Shown in pieces: positions 17,553-27,275 of a DNA stretch of 64,000 bases (the first letter of the stretch is position 1; each line of letters starts with the position of its first letter). The stretch is from Planctomycetota bacterium (GTDB lineage Bacteria > Planctomycetota > Planctomycetia > Pirellulales > Pirellulaceae), in contig JAJRVM010000074.1 of NCBI GenBank assembly GCA_024277285.1, positions 1 to 64,000 of the forward strand, read 5' to 3'. Made by a program: the position numbers and the translations under genes. The notes beneath the pieces were generated by a model. That model was not told the DNA's origin. It did not search any database and saw only the letters and a list, made by a program, of their open reading frames with translations.

Positions 17553-19118
17553 CTACGCCAAGTCACGATCTTCAAACAAGATCAGTGCCAGCAACATCGC
17601 GACGATGCTGAACAGCAAACAGTAGATCAGCGACATGCCTAGGTAGGCATTGGGGACGGCAAACCCTCCGGCCAGCGCGGTCTGGAGGTCAAATGCCTCG
17701 AGATTCGGGAATATCGCGGCACTGAATCGCCCGACGAACTTTACAATCTCGAATTGCCCCTCCGTCGATTGCGAGATCAGCGGGATCAAGTGCCCAAGGA
17801 CATAGACCGTAAAGCAGATCATGAAGTTGCTGAATATCGGCAACCGGGTGGAGATCGCCACACTCAACGCCGCCAAGATCATCGTTTCCATAAACGCCAG
17901 CGTCAGCCCAGGAACCACACTGGCCATGGCAACGTAACACGCTTGCCAGGTCGGAATATCGCTCGAGTTCTCCCGCGCATCATAGATCATCTTGTACGAG
18001 ACCACGGCCATCAGGACCGAGCCCAAGACGATGAACATCAAGGCGGTCGTCCAACCTATTCCGAAGAACTTGCCGATCACGAACGAGCGGCGGCGTACCG
18101 GCTTGGAGAGTACCGTCAGTGCCGTCTTGCCGTCAATTTCGTCCGCCAACGTCGTGCTTGCTCCCCACACAGCCAGCATGATACAGAGCACTCGGATCAG
18201 CGTCAGGCCCGAATCCATCAACATCTTGATGTCTTCGCCAAACGTGTTGTAGGGGATGTAAATCGAGAGCACCAACGAAACGACACCAAAAATCAACACG
18301 ATAATGAAAACAGGCTGAGCCACCTCCGATTTGAAAGTCGCCAGGGCGATGGCCGAAAGACGCGGCATGAGCATCGCCTGTAAGAAGTAAAGCATGAAGA
18401 CGGTGAAAAGCGCTATGGCTGACACGATGATCACCCGCACCTCCGGATAAACGACGTCGGTCGTGATCGTCACCGTCACGATCGCGTCATCCACGCCGCG
18501 ATTGCGGATGTACAGTTTGTCAATCTCGCCCTTGCCAAATGGGCTCTGCGAATTCGGACGCTTGCGCCAACTCGACGCCTCCTCCGCCTTGACATTGGTC
18601 GACGCCAAGGTGTCCATTTCCGCGTCGGGGTCTTGGGCAATACTGATGTTCTCCGTGCTCACCACTTTCAATGCAACCAGCTCGTCGCCTCGAAACCAGA
18701 TGGGCAATTCATGGACCTTCGGAATCACCAGTTCGTCACCGTCGGCCGCCGGTGTGCCGGGAATGGTAATGGCGTGGTCAAACGTCCCCACCGACGCCAG
18801 CCGCGGCAGTGAGGACAGGATTTCGATCGACTCGCCCATCGGCCGTAACGAAATGGAGCCCAGAATACCCATCGCCGCAAAGACGGTCGCTACGATCAGA
18901 ACGTAGTACAAGACTCCTTCGCGAATCGACAGCCACACCTCGTCCGATGCCCGCAATAGCGCCGGGATGCGAATGACGCGCGACGCGAGCAGCAAAATTG
19001 CCCAAAAAACCGCGATTAACACCATACCGGCAAGCATGCCCATTCCCAGCAGCCACAGCGGCGTGAGGGTACTGACGGCTTTGGTCCCCAAGAATCCTAA
19101 GACGATCGGATGGCTCAT
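17553..19118 (-). CDS. ABC-2 type transporter permease
   Basis: The product is 521 residues. The start at ATG 19118 has GGGGAAG about 11 bases upstream. Two membrane helices (about 20-45 and 70-90) are followed by a large extracytoplasmic domain (about 95-225) and then six to seven helices. The later part contains the ABC-2 permease core ADEIDGKTALTVLSKPVRRRSFVIGKFFG, the typical amphipathic coupling region before the membrane block. No ATP-binding protein gene adjoins it in this window, so the partner must lie elsewhere. The substrate is unknown. Confidence 0.82.
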   Translation of the reverse strand: MSHPIVLGFLGTKAVSTLTPLWLLGMGMLAGMVLIAVFWAILLLASRVIRIPALLRASDEVWLSIREGVLYYVLIVATVFAAMGILGSISLRPMGESIEILSSLPRLASVGTFDHAITIPGTPAADGDELVIPKVHELPIWFRGDELVALKVVSTENISIAQDPDAEMDTLASTNVKAEEASSWRKRPNSQSPFGKGEIDKLYIRNRGVDDAIVTVTITTDVVYPEVRVIIVSAIALFTVFMLYFLQAMLMPRLSAIALATFKSEVAQPVFIIVLIFGVVSLVLSIYIPYNTFGEDIKMLMDSGLTLIRVLCIMLAVWGASTTLADEIDGKTALTVLSKPVRRRSFVIGKFFGIGWTTALMFIVLGSVLMAVVSYKMIYDARENSSDIPTWQACYVAMASVVPGLTLAFMETMILAALSVAISTRLPIFSNFMICFTVYVLGHLIPLISQSTEGQFEIVKFVGRFSAAIFPNLEAFDLQTALAGGFAVPNAYLGMSLIYCLLFSIVAMLLALILFEDRDLA

Positions 19119-19234
19119 AGTCGAAAATCCACTTCCCCGTTTTGCGTGACAACTAGCTGGGTTTATTCGATGTTACGCGATTAAATGCCCGAATGTTCAA
19201 TGCCTGCCTCATGATGCGTCAAATCCGACCGCCC

Positions 19235-19325
19235 CGGGGCGGCAGGGCCGCCAGCCAATTACGAGCTACCGCTCGGACGCCATCAACCCGCTCCCGTTGG
19301 TCGCTGGAATCTGCATAAGAAAAGC
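19235..19325 (+). repeat. Dispersed repeat family C, copy 1
   Basis: It starts with the hairpin GGGCGGCAGGGCCGCC and continues GAGCTACCGCTCGGACGCC, CCCGCTCCCGTTGGTCGCTG and GAATCTGCA. Two more copies lie at 21806-21898 and 21919-21975, all in the same orientation. Confidence 0.85.
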
Positions 19326-19380
19326 AAGTCCGTTACCTCCAGCCGCGCCCGTTGAGAATGTCATATTGCCCCGGGGCCAT

Positions 19381-19595
19381 GACGAAATACCCAATGACGA
19401 ATGAATGAATGACAAAGCACAAATGACGAAAGTAGCGGTTCCGCACACCGTTGTGCGCATGCTTCATACGGATTCAAGCGTTATTGCGGCGTTCCGTGTT
19501 GGGCATTCGTCGTTCTTTCCAAAAAGGGCAATGTGAAACAAAAACCGGAAGACAAAGGCCTTCCAGTCAAGACCAAACCCTCATCACACCACCCC
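19381..19595 (+). repeat. Dispersed repeat family A, copy 2
   Basis: It matches 6711-6915 block by block, from GACGAAATACCCAATGACGA through CATTCGTCGTTCTTTCC to GAAACAAAAACCGGAAG. It sits directly after family C copy 1, so the whole 19119-19643 gap is mostly repeat. Confidence 0.75.
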
Positions 19596-19643
19596 CTACC
19601 CCCCCTCGGCAGACGGGGCGTCTTCTTTGAGTTTCGGCCGCGT

Positions 19644-19919
19644 TCAATGACGAATCTCGAAATCGTTAAAATGGCCCGTTCCCGGTCGCTTGTCCTGCTT
19701 GACTTCCCGAATAAACGGCTCCATTCGCTGCGCAATGTCCTCAAGGTACCGGTCCAAATCCGTAGGCGTCCCCTCGCACACCAAATGAACTCGACCATCG
19801 GGCAGGTTCTCAACATACCCCGTGATCGGGTACCTCAGCGCTGTCCCGGCAGCGGTGTAGCGGAATCCGACCCCCTGCACATGACCTCGATACCAGAGTT
19901 CGCGTAACTGGTTCGTCAC
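19644..19919 (-). CDS. acyP: Acylphosphatase
   Basis: The product is 91 residues, the normal length, when started at GTG 19919. That start has GAGGAGG 8 bases upstream and removes an N-terminal extension unlike the family. The active-site signature GHVQGVGFRYTA is present, with the phosphate-binding loop and catalytic Arg in GFR. The conserved Asn lies in ITGYVENLPDGRVHLVCEG. The enzyme hydrolyses acyl phosphates. It stands alone, reading towards the repeat-filled gap. Confidence 0.9.
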   Translation of the reverse strand: MTNQLRELWYRGHVQGVGFRYTAAGTALRYPITGYVENLPDGRVHLVCEGTPTDLDRYLEDIAQRMEPFIREVKQDKRPGTGHFNDFEIRH

Positions 19920-20089
19920 CTGTGGCACCTCCTCTGCCTTTGCCGTCGAGCCCGTATTTGCCGTCGAGTCGTGTGGATCCGCAAGCCAAAGAAGCGCTGA
20001 ATCACACAGCACGGTATATTGACGGGACGACAGGCCGATTCTGGGCTGCGCGCGCATTTCTATCGAATGCGTGTTCCCCGTCTATTTTC

Positions 20090-20161
20090 GAGCCGACCTG
20101 CCATGGAGAGCCGACCTGCCATGGAGAGCCGACCTGCCATGGAGAGCCGACCTGCCATGGA
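20090..20161. repeat. 18-bp tandem repeat, four perfect units
   Basis: GAGCCGACCTGCCATGGA is repeated four times without change (20090-20107, 20108-20125, 20126-20143, 20144-20161). It lies in the divergent gap between acylphosphatase and the next plus-strand gene. Confidence 0.95.
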
Positions 20162-20189
20162 GAGAACGACTGGAGAATCGCCATTTGCG

Positions 20190-20240
20190 TCATTCGTGCT
20201 TCGGCATTCATTCGTAATGGTATTTCGTCATTGGGCCCGG
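20190..20240 (-). repeat. Dispersed repeat family A, partial inverted copy
   Basis: Read on the minus strand it contains AATGACGAAATACC, then TACGAATGAATG and GAAGCACGAATGACG, matching the first 45 bases of the copies at 6711 and 19381. Confidence 0.65.
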
Positions 20241-20431
20241 CCTGCCCTATCTTGGGGCCTGGCAGAAAACCGGTCAGAGCCGTTACGCATCACAGCCCCC
20301 CCCAGTTGACCAACCACTTACCACCAATACGGCACGCAGCGAATTTTCCAATATAATTCCCCTTTATCAGTCCCACTAGTACCGAAATTGGCCTTGTTAC
20401 GGATTGACCATTTCCTTACCATCCCCCCGCC

Positions 20432-21562
20432 ATGTCATATCCACGTTGGACGCTAGGTGCCTGGGCCGTTGTTTCCTTGGGACTCATGGGCGTCACTCAT
20501 GCTGACGATCCTCAACTGCTGCCGCGTGCGGGTGTTCTCGTACTGCGTACCGATCACGTCATGCGCGGCAATATTCTGCGTGTCGGCGACCGCTATGTGG
20601 TCACCATGAACAAACGCGACGAAGTATCGGTGCCGGTCGATCGCGTCGCGATGCACTGCGACTCGCTCGACGACGCCTACCGGCGGAAACGAGCTAAGTT
20701 GCCGCCGGGCGCCAGCGTCGCGGACCATTTGCGTCTGGCCGATTGGTGCCTGTGCTATGACCTGCTACCGGCCGCCGCCGAACAACTGATGGCCGCGCAA
20801 CGGCGGGCCCCTCTCGATCCGGCCAACGAACGCTTTGAAAAGCGACTGCATTTCGCCGCTCACCAAACTTCAAAGCCGGCCCTGCGGCGGCAGCCAGCGC
20901 CGCAGGTTGCTGAACAAGCGGAACTCGACGCCCAATTGCGGAATTTGCCGACCGGCACGATCGCGGAGTTTACCCATACAATCCAACCGCTCCTGCTCAA
21001 TCGCTGCGGGGGCGGTAGCTGTCACGGGCCCAACGCTGCTTCCGAATTCCGTTTACTGAGCGCTGCCCGAGGCCGCACACTTCCGCGCCGGTTCACGCAG
21101 CGCAACCTACGTGCAGTGGCAGAACTACTGGATCCAGCCCAGCCCGGGCGCAGTCCGCTGCTGAAGATGTCCACAACGGCCCATGGTGGCGCCAACAGGC
21201 CCCCGCTGAGCGATGCTGATGTCGTGCCATCGCAACATTTGGCCGAGTGGGTTTACAAGACCAGCAAGAAAGCGGGACGCCAGCCACCTGCCGTTCTGAA
21301 GACCCCAAACACCGTCCTGCTGCAACCACTGCAACGCCGCAGCGGCGCCGTCAGCGACTCGACTGCCACCAATTCGGCCGCAAACGCCACACCAGACGGC
21401 AATTCCAGCGAGAATCGTGCCGCCACCCGAATCGACATGGCCGTGCAGCCCGCCGCACATCAAAGCGCGGTGCCAGTCACCTCGAAGCCCCTCACGGCAA
21501 CGGGCGTCGATCCATTCGATCCCGAGGTCTTCAACCGACGATACATCCATCGAAAACGATGA
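20432..21562 (+). CDS. Secreted protein with cytochrome-like CxxxxCH motif, planctomycete type
   Basis: The product is 376 residues from ATG 20432. Residues 1-24 form a signal peptide ending at THADD. An N-terminal part (about 25-160) is followed by TIQPLLLNRCGGGSCHGPNA at about 183-202, the arrangement seen in planctomycete cytochrome-type domains, although the spacing is C-x4-CH rather than C-x2-CH. Haem attachment is therefore uncertain. The C-terminal 100 residues are low complexity, rich in Ala, Thr and Asn, ending in a basic tail. The function is unknown. Confidence 0.65.
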   Translation: MSYPRWTLGAWAVVSLGLMGVTHADDPQLLPRAGVLVLRTDHVMRGNILRVGDRYVVTMNKRDEVSVPVDRVAMHCDSLDDAYRRKRAKLPPGASVADHLRLADWCLCYDLLPAAAEQLMAAQRRAPLDPANERFEKRLHFAAHQTSKPALRRQPAPQVAEQAELDAQLRNLPTGTIAEFTHTIQPLLLNRCGGGSCHGPNAASEFRLLSAARGRTLPRRFTQRNLRAVAELLDPAQPGRSPLLKMSTTAHGGANRPPLSDADVVPSQHLAEWVYKTSKKAGRQPPAVLKTPNTVLLQPLQRRSGAVSDSTATNSAANATPDGNSSENRAATRIDMAVQPAAHQSAVPVTSKPLTATGVDPFDPEVFNRRYIHRKR

Positions 21563-21614
21563 GCGTGATTTGGGCGGCCGAATCCAGGGCCAGCATCTGC
21601 TGCATCTCCGGCGC

Positions 21615-21806
21615 CTACTGCTCGAACAGCTGAATCTCACGCCGCTGCATCGCGTCCAGGAAATGGTGGTTGCTTATCAGCAACGTCGGCAGTTGCCGCA
21701 TCTGCTCGACGGTCAGCCAACGCACCCCGGCAACTTCCGTTCGGTTGGGCTGCGGCTTGGCCCCCGGCTCCAATTCGGTAAGCCACCAGCTTAGTTCGAC
21801 ATTCCA
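21615..21806 (-). pseudogene. C-terminal remnant of a Nudix-type hydrolase, cut by repeat family C
   Basis: The minus strand encodes about 63 residues, from VELSWWLTELEPG through NRTEVAGVRWLTVEQM to the end. The EVAGVRWLTVEQMRQLP stretch looks like the last strand and helix of a Nudix fold. The N-terminal part with the Nudix box is absent, because upstream of this point the DNA is repeat family C copy 2. The reading frame stays open through the repeat by chance. The Nudix assignment rests on this C-terminal pattern alone. Confidence 0.5.
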
Positions 21807-21975
21807 GGGCGGCAGGGCCGCCAACCAACCACAAGCTACCGCTCGACCGCCTTTGGCCCGCTCCCGTTGGTCGCTGGAATCTGCACAAGAGAACAAGCTT
21901 TGTGCCGTTGGTAGCCCAAGGGCGGCAGGGCCGCCAACCAACCACGAGCTACCGCTCGACCGCCCTCGGTCGCTA
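21806..21975 (+). repeat. Dispersed repeat family C, copies 2 and 3
   Basis: Copy 2 (21806-21898) is nearly identical to 19235-19325 and is bracketed by ATTCCAG and CTGGAAT. Copy 3 (21919-21975) is shorter, lacking the CCCGCTCCCGTTGG part. Both start with the GGCGGC-AGG-GCCGCC hairpin. Confidence 0.85.
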
Positions 21976-22062
21976 TCTAGTCGAAGTTTGGGAAACGCGA
22001 TATAATAGCAGCTCTCTTTCAAGGTTTCTCGGCGGCGGAAGTCTGGTTGTGGATGGATCGTG

Positions 22063-24702
22063 ATGACCAACGAACAACAACGCCGAGTCCAAGAGCAGCT
22101 GTCCACCGTGTTTGCGCTCGACGCCTTTCGTCCAGGGCAGGAGGAGGTCATAACGACCATTCTCGATGGCCAGGATTGTCTTTGTGTGATGCCCACCGGT
22201 GGGGGCAAGAGCCTCTGCTATCAGTTGCCGGCGATCGTCCAAGACGGCGTGACGCTCGTGGTATCGCCTTTAATCGCGTTGATGAAGGACCAAGTCGATT
22301 CGATGCACGAATTGGGCGTCCGCGCGACCCTGATCAACAGCACGATCGACGCCAGCCAGCAGCAGCAGCGGCTGGACGAGATGGCCGACGGCCAACACGA
22401 CCTGGTCTACATCGCACCGGAACGACTGCGTAGCCCTCGTTTCCTCGAGGCAGTCGGCAAGACCTCGGTCCAAATGCTGGCGATCGACGAAGCGCACTGC
22501 ATCAGCCAATGGGGCCATGATTTTCGCCCCGACTATGCACGGTTGGGCGAATTCCGCAACGAGCTGGGCAACCCCGCCACGATCGCGCTGACGGCCACCG
22601 CCACTCCGGCCGTACGTGCCGACATCCTCAAACTACTGGCGCTGCGCGAACCACGGATCTTCATCACCGGATTTGCGCGTCCCAACCTGCACTTCGAGGT
22701 AATCAACGCCTGGACCAATTCCATGAAGGACGAGGCGCTACTGGAATTCCTCCAGGAAACCCCCGGAGCGGGGATCATCTACACGTCGACGCGGCGGCGC
22801 TGCGAGGACTTGGCAGCACTGTTCGGCCAGACCACGGATCGATCTATCGGGGTCTACCATGCCGGAATAGCAACCGATCGGCGCCGCGAGGTCCAGGAGA
22901 AGTTCATGCGTGGCGATCTGCAGATCATCGTCGCCACAAACGCGTTCGGAATGGGCATCAACAAAGCCGATCTACGCTTCGTCGTTCACTACAACATCCC
23001 CGGAAGCCTGGAAGCGTACTACCAGGAATCAGGACGTGCCGGTCGGGACGGACAACCTTCGAGGTGTTTGCTGCTGTACACCTCCACGGACCGCCGCATT
23101 CAAGAGTTTTTCATCGAGAACGCCTACCCATCACGCGCCACAGTCGCACGCGTCTATCGGTATTTGTGCCAATTAGACGAAGACCCAATCGAAATCACTC
23201 AGCAAGATCTGAAGGAACGGTTGAGCCTGGAGATTGGCGGGGAGGGGATCGGGGCGTGCGAGCAGCTGTTGGAAAAGTGTGGTGCGATCGAACGTTTGAC
23301 CACGCAGGAAAACCGCGCCTCGGTCCGTATCGACTCGGACTTGCCGACCCTGGCTGACCTGCTTCCTCGCGAAGCCCGCTCCCAGCGCCGGCTGATGCAA
23401 GCGATCGAACAAATCGTCGGCACGCGTCGCGGCCAACGGGTCTATTTCCAGCTCTCCCAACTGTTTGAATTGTCGGGCATGAAACGCGATGCAGCGAACC
23501 GCGCGCTGCGAGAACTACGCAAATTGGCCGCCTTCGACTATGTGCCACCGTTTCGCGGCCGCGCCGTCCACGTCCCCCGTCGGGATCGCCCCTTCGAGGA
23601 TCTGCCGATCGATTTTGCGACGCTCGAACGGCGTAAGGCCAACGAAATCGACAAACTGGAACAAGTCATCGACTATGCCACAACCGGACAATGCCGCCAG
23701 CTGAAAATCTTGCACTACTTCGGCGATCCGGCCGCAAAACGCTGCGGTTGCTGTGACAACTGTGGTGGAATCCCACATATCGAAACGCACGAAGCGACCC
23801 TTGAACATGACGACCAGCTGCTGCAGTGTGTACGGATCGCACTAAGTGGCGTGGCGCGCGCCCAGGGCCGAGTCGGCAAGGTCATGGTCGCCAAAATGCT
23901 CTGCGGCTCGCGCTCACAACAGATCGGCAAGATGCAGCTCGACCGGCTCAGCACGTTCGGCTTGTTGAGCGAACTCAAACAGACCGAAGCTGCCGCCCTG
24001 CTCGAAGCACTGGTACGCGGCAAGCTGATTGCACAAAGGGAAACGCATCGCATGCGGCCAACCGTCGTACTGACCCAGGCAGGCAAACAGGTCATGACCG
24101 GCCAGGGGCCCTTGGTGCGGCCGTTGAGTATCGCACAGCCGCTGCAGCAACGGCTCCGCAACTTGAAACTGCCGCGCGTCGCTGCCGCGACGATCCCTCC
24201 CGCACCCACCACGCGCGCCGTACCTACCAGCGATTCAGATACCAGCGATTCAGATACTAGCGGCGCCGATGTGACGCCACACGATGCCGCACGTGAGACC
24301 AGGACGACAATGCCCGATTCCGCAGACGAACGCGCCGCCACAGCGACGTCGACTCCGGTTATCGACGAGACGCCTGCGGGGCACGACGAATTGAGCGAAC
24401 CACCCACACAACCCGACTGGTACTGGACCTGGAAGGTGCTATCGGCCGGCTGCAGCATGGAAGAATGCATCCGCATTCGGCAACTGGAACGAACCACGTT
24501 GTTCGACCATGTCCTGGCGGCCGCCGACGCCGGGAACCCAATCTCGCCATCCTGGGTCCTCAGCAGCGATGAAGAAGCGGAGATAGCCGAACTGGCGGCA
24601 CAGCACGAAGGCAGGTTTGAAGACCGAACCGATAACAGACTTGACGCGCGACAATGGCAAATCTGGCAGCGCTGCCAGATGCCTGCCGAGCGGGAAGCCT
24701 AA
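22063..24702 (+). CDS. recQ: ATP-dependent DNA helicase RecQ
   Basis: The product is 879 residues from ATG 22063 (a GTG sits one codon earlier). The superfamily 2 helicase core shows Walker A MPTGGGKS (about 43-50), the DEAH box AIDEAHCISQWGHDF (about 139-153), TALTATATP and the motif VI region QESGRAGRDGQ. A zinc-binding site follows at about 543-566 (CRQ...CGCCDNC), then the RQC winged helix. The C-terminus carries a linker with a 15-bp-encoded TSDSD repeat and a helix-turn-helix segment (DWYWTWKVLSAG onward) like those appended to some long RecQ proteins. It unwinds DNA during repair and recombination. No clear HRDC domain is seen. Confidence 0.96.
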   Translation: MTNEQQRRVQEQLSTVFALDAFRPGQEEVITTILDGQDCLCVMPTGGGKSLCYQLPAIVQDGVTLVVSPLIALMKDQVDSMHELGVRATLINSTIDASQQQQRLDEMADGQHDLVYIAPERLRSPRFLEAVGKTSVQMLAIDEAHCISQWGHDFRPDYARLGEFRNELGNPATIALTATATPAVRADILKLLALREPRIFITGFARPNLHFEVINAWTNSMKDEALLEFLQETPGAGIIYTSTRRRCEDLAALFGQTTDRSIGVYHAGIATDRRREVQEKFMRGDLQIIVATNAFGMGINKADLRFVVHYNIPGSLEAYYQESGRAGRDGQPSRCLLLYTSTDRRIQEFFIENAYPSRATVARVYRYLCQLDEDPIEITQQDLKERLSLEIGGEGIGACEQLLEKCGAIERLTTQENRASVRIDSDLPTLADLLPREARSQRRLMQAIEQIVGTRRGQRVYFQLSQLFELSGMKRDAANRALRELRKLAAFDYVPPFRGRAVHVPRRDRPFEDLPIDFATLERRKANEIDKLEQVIDYATTGQCRQLKILHYFGDPAAKRCGCCDNCGGIPHIETHEATLEHDDQLLQCVRIALSGVARAQGRVGKVMVAKMLCGSRSQQIGKMQLDRLSTFGLLSELKQTEAAALLEALVRGKLIAQRETHRMRPTVVLTQAGKQVMTGQGPLVRPLSIAQPLQQRLRNLKLPRVAAATIPPAPTTRAVPTSDSDTSDSDTSGADVTPHDAARETRTTMPDSADERAATATSTPVIDETPAGHDELSEPPTQPDWYWTWKVLSAGCSMEECIRIRQLERTTLFDHVLAAADAGNPISPSWVLSSDEEAEIAELAAQHEGRFEDRTDNRLDARQWQIWQRCQMPAEREA
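24226..24270 (+). repeat. 15-bp tandem repeat in recQ
   Basis: ACCAGCGATTCAGAT is present twice perfectly (24226-24255), with a diverged third unit to 24270. It encodes TSDSD-TSDSD-TSGAD in the linker before the C-terminal helix-turn-helix. Confidence 0.9.
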
Positions 24703-25316
24703 GGCGATGTCGTAGCGAACGACTTGTGCCACGGCATCCGCAAACGCGTTTTGCAGTCCCCGTTCGATGCCTGATCACGCACAATTCGTCAGCATATCGG
24801 ACTCCTGCAAAACAGGCGCGGTTGCTATCCTGCCCTTTGGTCGACTCGTCAAAGGGGGGTTTCGACCGCATCGCAATTTTGCCAAGCGTCCGATACAATT
24901 ACTGGGCACAGGCGGGCTTTGTTGGGCAATGCTCGCCACGATGTACCCGCCACGATGTACCCGCCACGATGTGGCAAGTCTGCAGCCGGCAAGCGAACGT
25001 GATCGCCCCCCCATACGAAGCGGTTGGCGATGCACTGCCCCCCAAATGGGCGGGGTCACCTAGGCCTCCGCCCGCCTCGGGGCGGGCTCCGACCTAGGCT
25101 ATCATAGCGCCGGCCCTTCAGGCCGAACCCAGTGAAAGAAAAGTAGCAACAACGACTTAAGAAATTGACCAGACCAGGGGACGGGCCCTGTACAACAAGC
25201 ACGGTGCAATGAATGGTGCTCGCTCGGCACGGCCGCGCAGCCCGCTTTGGCACGAGACAGCGTCAACCACAGTCGCTGGAAGCTGATAGTAAGAAAACAA
25301 CACGAGAAGGACGGTA
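24703..25316. other. Gap between recQ and ftsH with several repeats
   Basis: A 14-bp unit CGCCACGATGTACC occurs at 24934-24947 and 24948-24961, with a changed third at 24962-24975. A CCCGCC-TCGG-GGCGGG hairpin sits at 25071-25086, flanked on both sides by CCTAGG. At 25093-25124 is an inverted copy of the REP-like element (GGCCCTTCAGGCC core at 25112-25124 plus the GCTATGATAGCC tail). No gene is supported. Confidence 0.65.
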
Positions 25317-27275
25317 ATGGGGAACTCGCCAAAAGACGACTCGCCACGCAGTGGAGACGGAAAACCATCGTTGCGCCGCACCGGCCCCAACATCTGGGTG
25401 CTCTTGCTGATTGTTGGAGTCATGGCCGTCGTGTTGGCGACGATCCAGAACGAGCGCAGCCGATCTGTCATTCAATACTCGTTCTTTCTCGACCAGATCC
25501 GTTCCGGCAATATCGCATCGGTACAATTGGGCTAGACGGAAGCAACCGGGCAATTCAAGAATGAGCCCGACAAACCGCCGACGATTGGTGCCGATGGCAA
25601 GAAGGAGGAGGAGGAGGAGGAGGAGGGAGTCAAACTGAACAAACAGTTCCGGGTCGTCTTACCGCGCGACAGCCAAACTCGCGGCGCCCTGACGGAGCTG
25701 CTTGATCAGAAGAAGGTCCCGTATGGGAATGAACCGCCAAGCAACGCCTTGCTGATGTTTTACATGGCGGTACTACTGGTCCCACTGGTCCTTTTCGGTT
25801 TCTTCTGGTTTTCCTATCGACGTTCGCGCGACCAGATGATGGGAGGGGGCTTTCTTTCCGGTTTCAGCAAGAGTCCGGCCAAGCTGTATGAAGCCGTGCA
25901 GCAACCGATCACATTCGCAGATGTCGCGGGACTCGATGGCGTCAAGGCCGACCTGATGGAGATCGTCGAATACTTGCGCAGCCCGGCCAAGTTTCAGCGA
26001 CTTGGAGGGCGCGTCCCCAAAGGTGTTTTGCTCAACGGCCCGCCCGGCACCGGCAAGACGCTGTTGGCGCGCGCGGTGGCTGGCGAAGCGAGCGTCCCGT
26101 TCTACTCGGTTAACGGCTCCGAGTTCATTCAGATGTTCGTCGGCGTGGGCGCCAGTCGCGTGCGGGACCTTTTCAAGACCGCCAAAGAAAACTCGCCCTC
26201 GATCATATTCATCGATGAGATCGACGCGGTCGGTCGCCAACGAGGTGCTGGGCTGGGTGGTGGTCACGACGAACGGGAACAGACGTTGAACCAGATCCTG
26301 AGTGAAATGGACGGTTTTTCGCCCAACGATTCTGCGATCGTGCTCGCGTCGACGAATCGGCCCGATGTGCTGGACCCTGCCCTGCTGCGTCCCGGACGAT
26401 TCGACCGGCATGTGACGGTCGATCGCCCCACACTCAAAGGCCGCACGGAGATCTTTCAAGTCCACGTACGCGACGTCCCACTGTCCGACGATGTGGACCT
26501 GACACGATTAGCGGCCGCCACGGTCGGGCTAACCGGTGCTGATATTCGCAACATCGTCAACGAAGCGGCACTCTGGGCGGCGCGTCAGGACAAGAACAAA
26601 GTCGCCATGTCCGACTTTGATTACGCGCGCGACAAAATCCTGATGGGCGCCAAACGCGAAGAAGTTCTGTCAGACAACGAAAAGGAAAAAACCGCCTATC
26701 ACGAAGCCGGTCACACACTCTCCGCCTGGCTTTCCTCAGGTGCTCATCGCGTCCATAAGGTAACCATCATTCCCCGCGGACGATCGCTCGGCGCTACGCA
26801 TACCTTCCCGTTGGAAGATCGACTAAGTATGTCCCAGCATGAGCTGCGTGACCAGTTGGTCGTTTCGTTAGGTGGCCGCGCCGCCGAACAGTTAATCTAT
26901 AACGAGCTGACTGCCGGCGCGGAAAACGATCTCGAACGAGCCACCGGTATCGCGCGACGCATGGTCACGCATTGGGGGATGAGCGAACGACTGGGACCGG
27001 TCAGCTATAAGACAACGCAAGAGGATCCATTCCTCGGCCGCGAACTGCACCGCCAGCGTGTTTTCAGCGAACATACCATGGAGTTGATCGACGAAGAGGT
27101 CGCACGCATCTTACACGAGGCGTCCCAAGCGGCCGACAAGATCCTTAGCGAAAATCGCGAGAAACTGGAAGCACTGACCAAAGCGCTGCTGGAATCGGAA
27201 GAGCTGAATGAACAGGAAATTCGCGCCGTGATCGGCCCGTCCGTGCATGAAGAACCGGACGCGCACAAGAACTAA
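25317..27275 (+). pseudogene. ftsH: ATP-dependent zinc metalloprotease FtsH, interrupted by in-frame TAG
   Basis: The frame from ATG 25317 (GAAGGA 6-8 bases upstream) to 27275 covers 652 codons, normal for FtsH, but codon 73 is TAG (25533-25535). The first 72 residues carry TM1 and the start of the extracytoplasmic domain (FFLDQIRSGNIASVQLG). The frame continues without a shift: TEATGQF, an oligo-Glu run, TM2 (FYMAVLLVPLVLFGFFWFSYR), Walker A GPPGTGKT (about 240-247), Walker [13 protein letters not shown], the arginine-finger region RPGRFDR, and the zinc site HEAGH (about 462-466) with AGAENDLERAT. All catalytic residues remain. It could be a young pseudogene, a read-through or reinitiated gene, or a sequencing error. 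Restarting at TTG 25749 or ATG 25755 would give a single-TM form. Confidence 0.85.
25605..25628 (+). repeat. Run of seven GAG codons after the ftsH stop
   Basis: GAG is repeated seven times (25605-25625) and then GGA, giving an oligo-glutamate tract. The same bases form overlapping GGAGG ribosome-binding-like cores about 70-90 bases after the in-frame TAG. Confidence 0.9.

Noticed and set aside
20090..20161. Four direct repeats as a CRISPR array
   Set aside because: The units are perfectly adjacent with no spacers and no cas genes are nearby; it is a simple tandem repeat.
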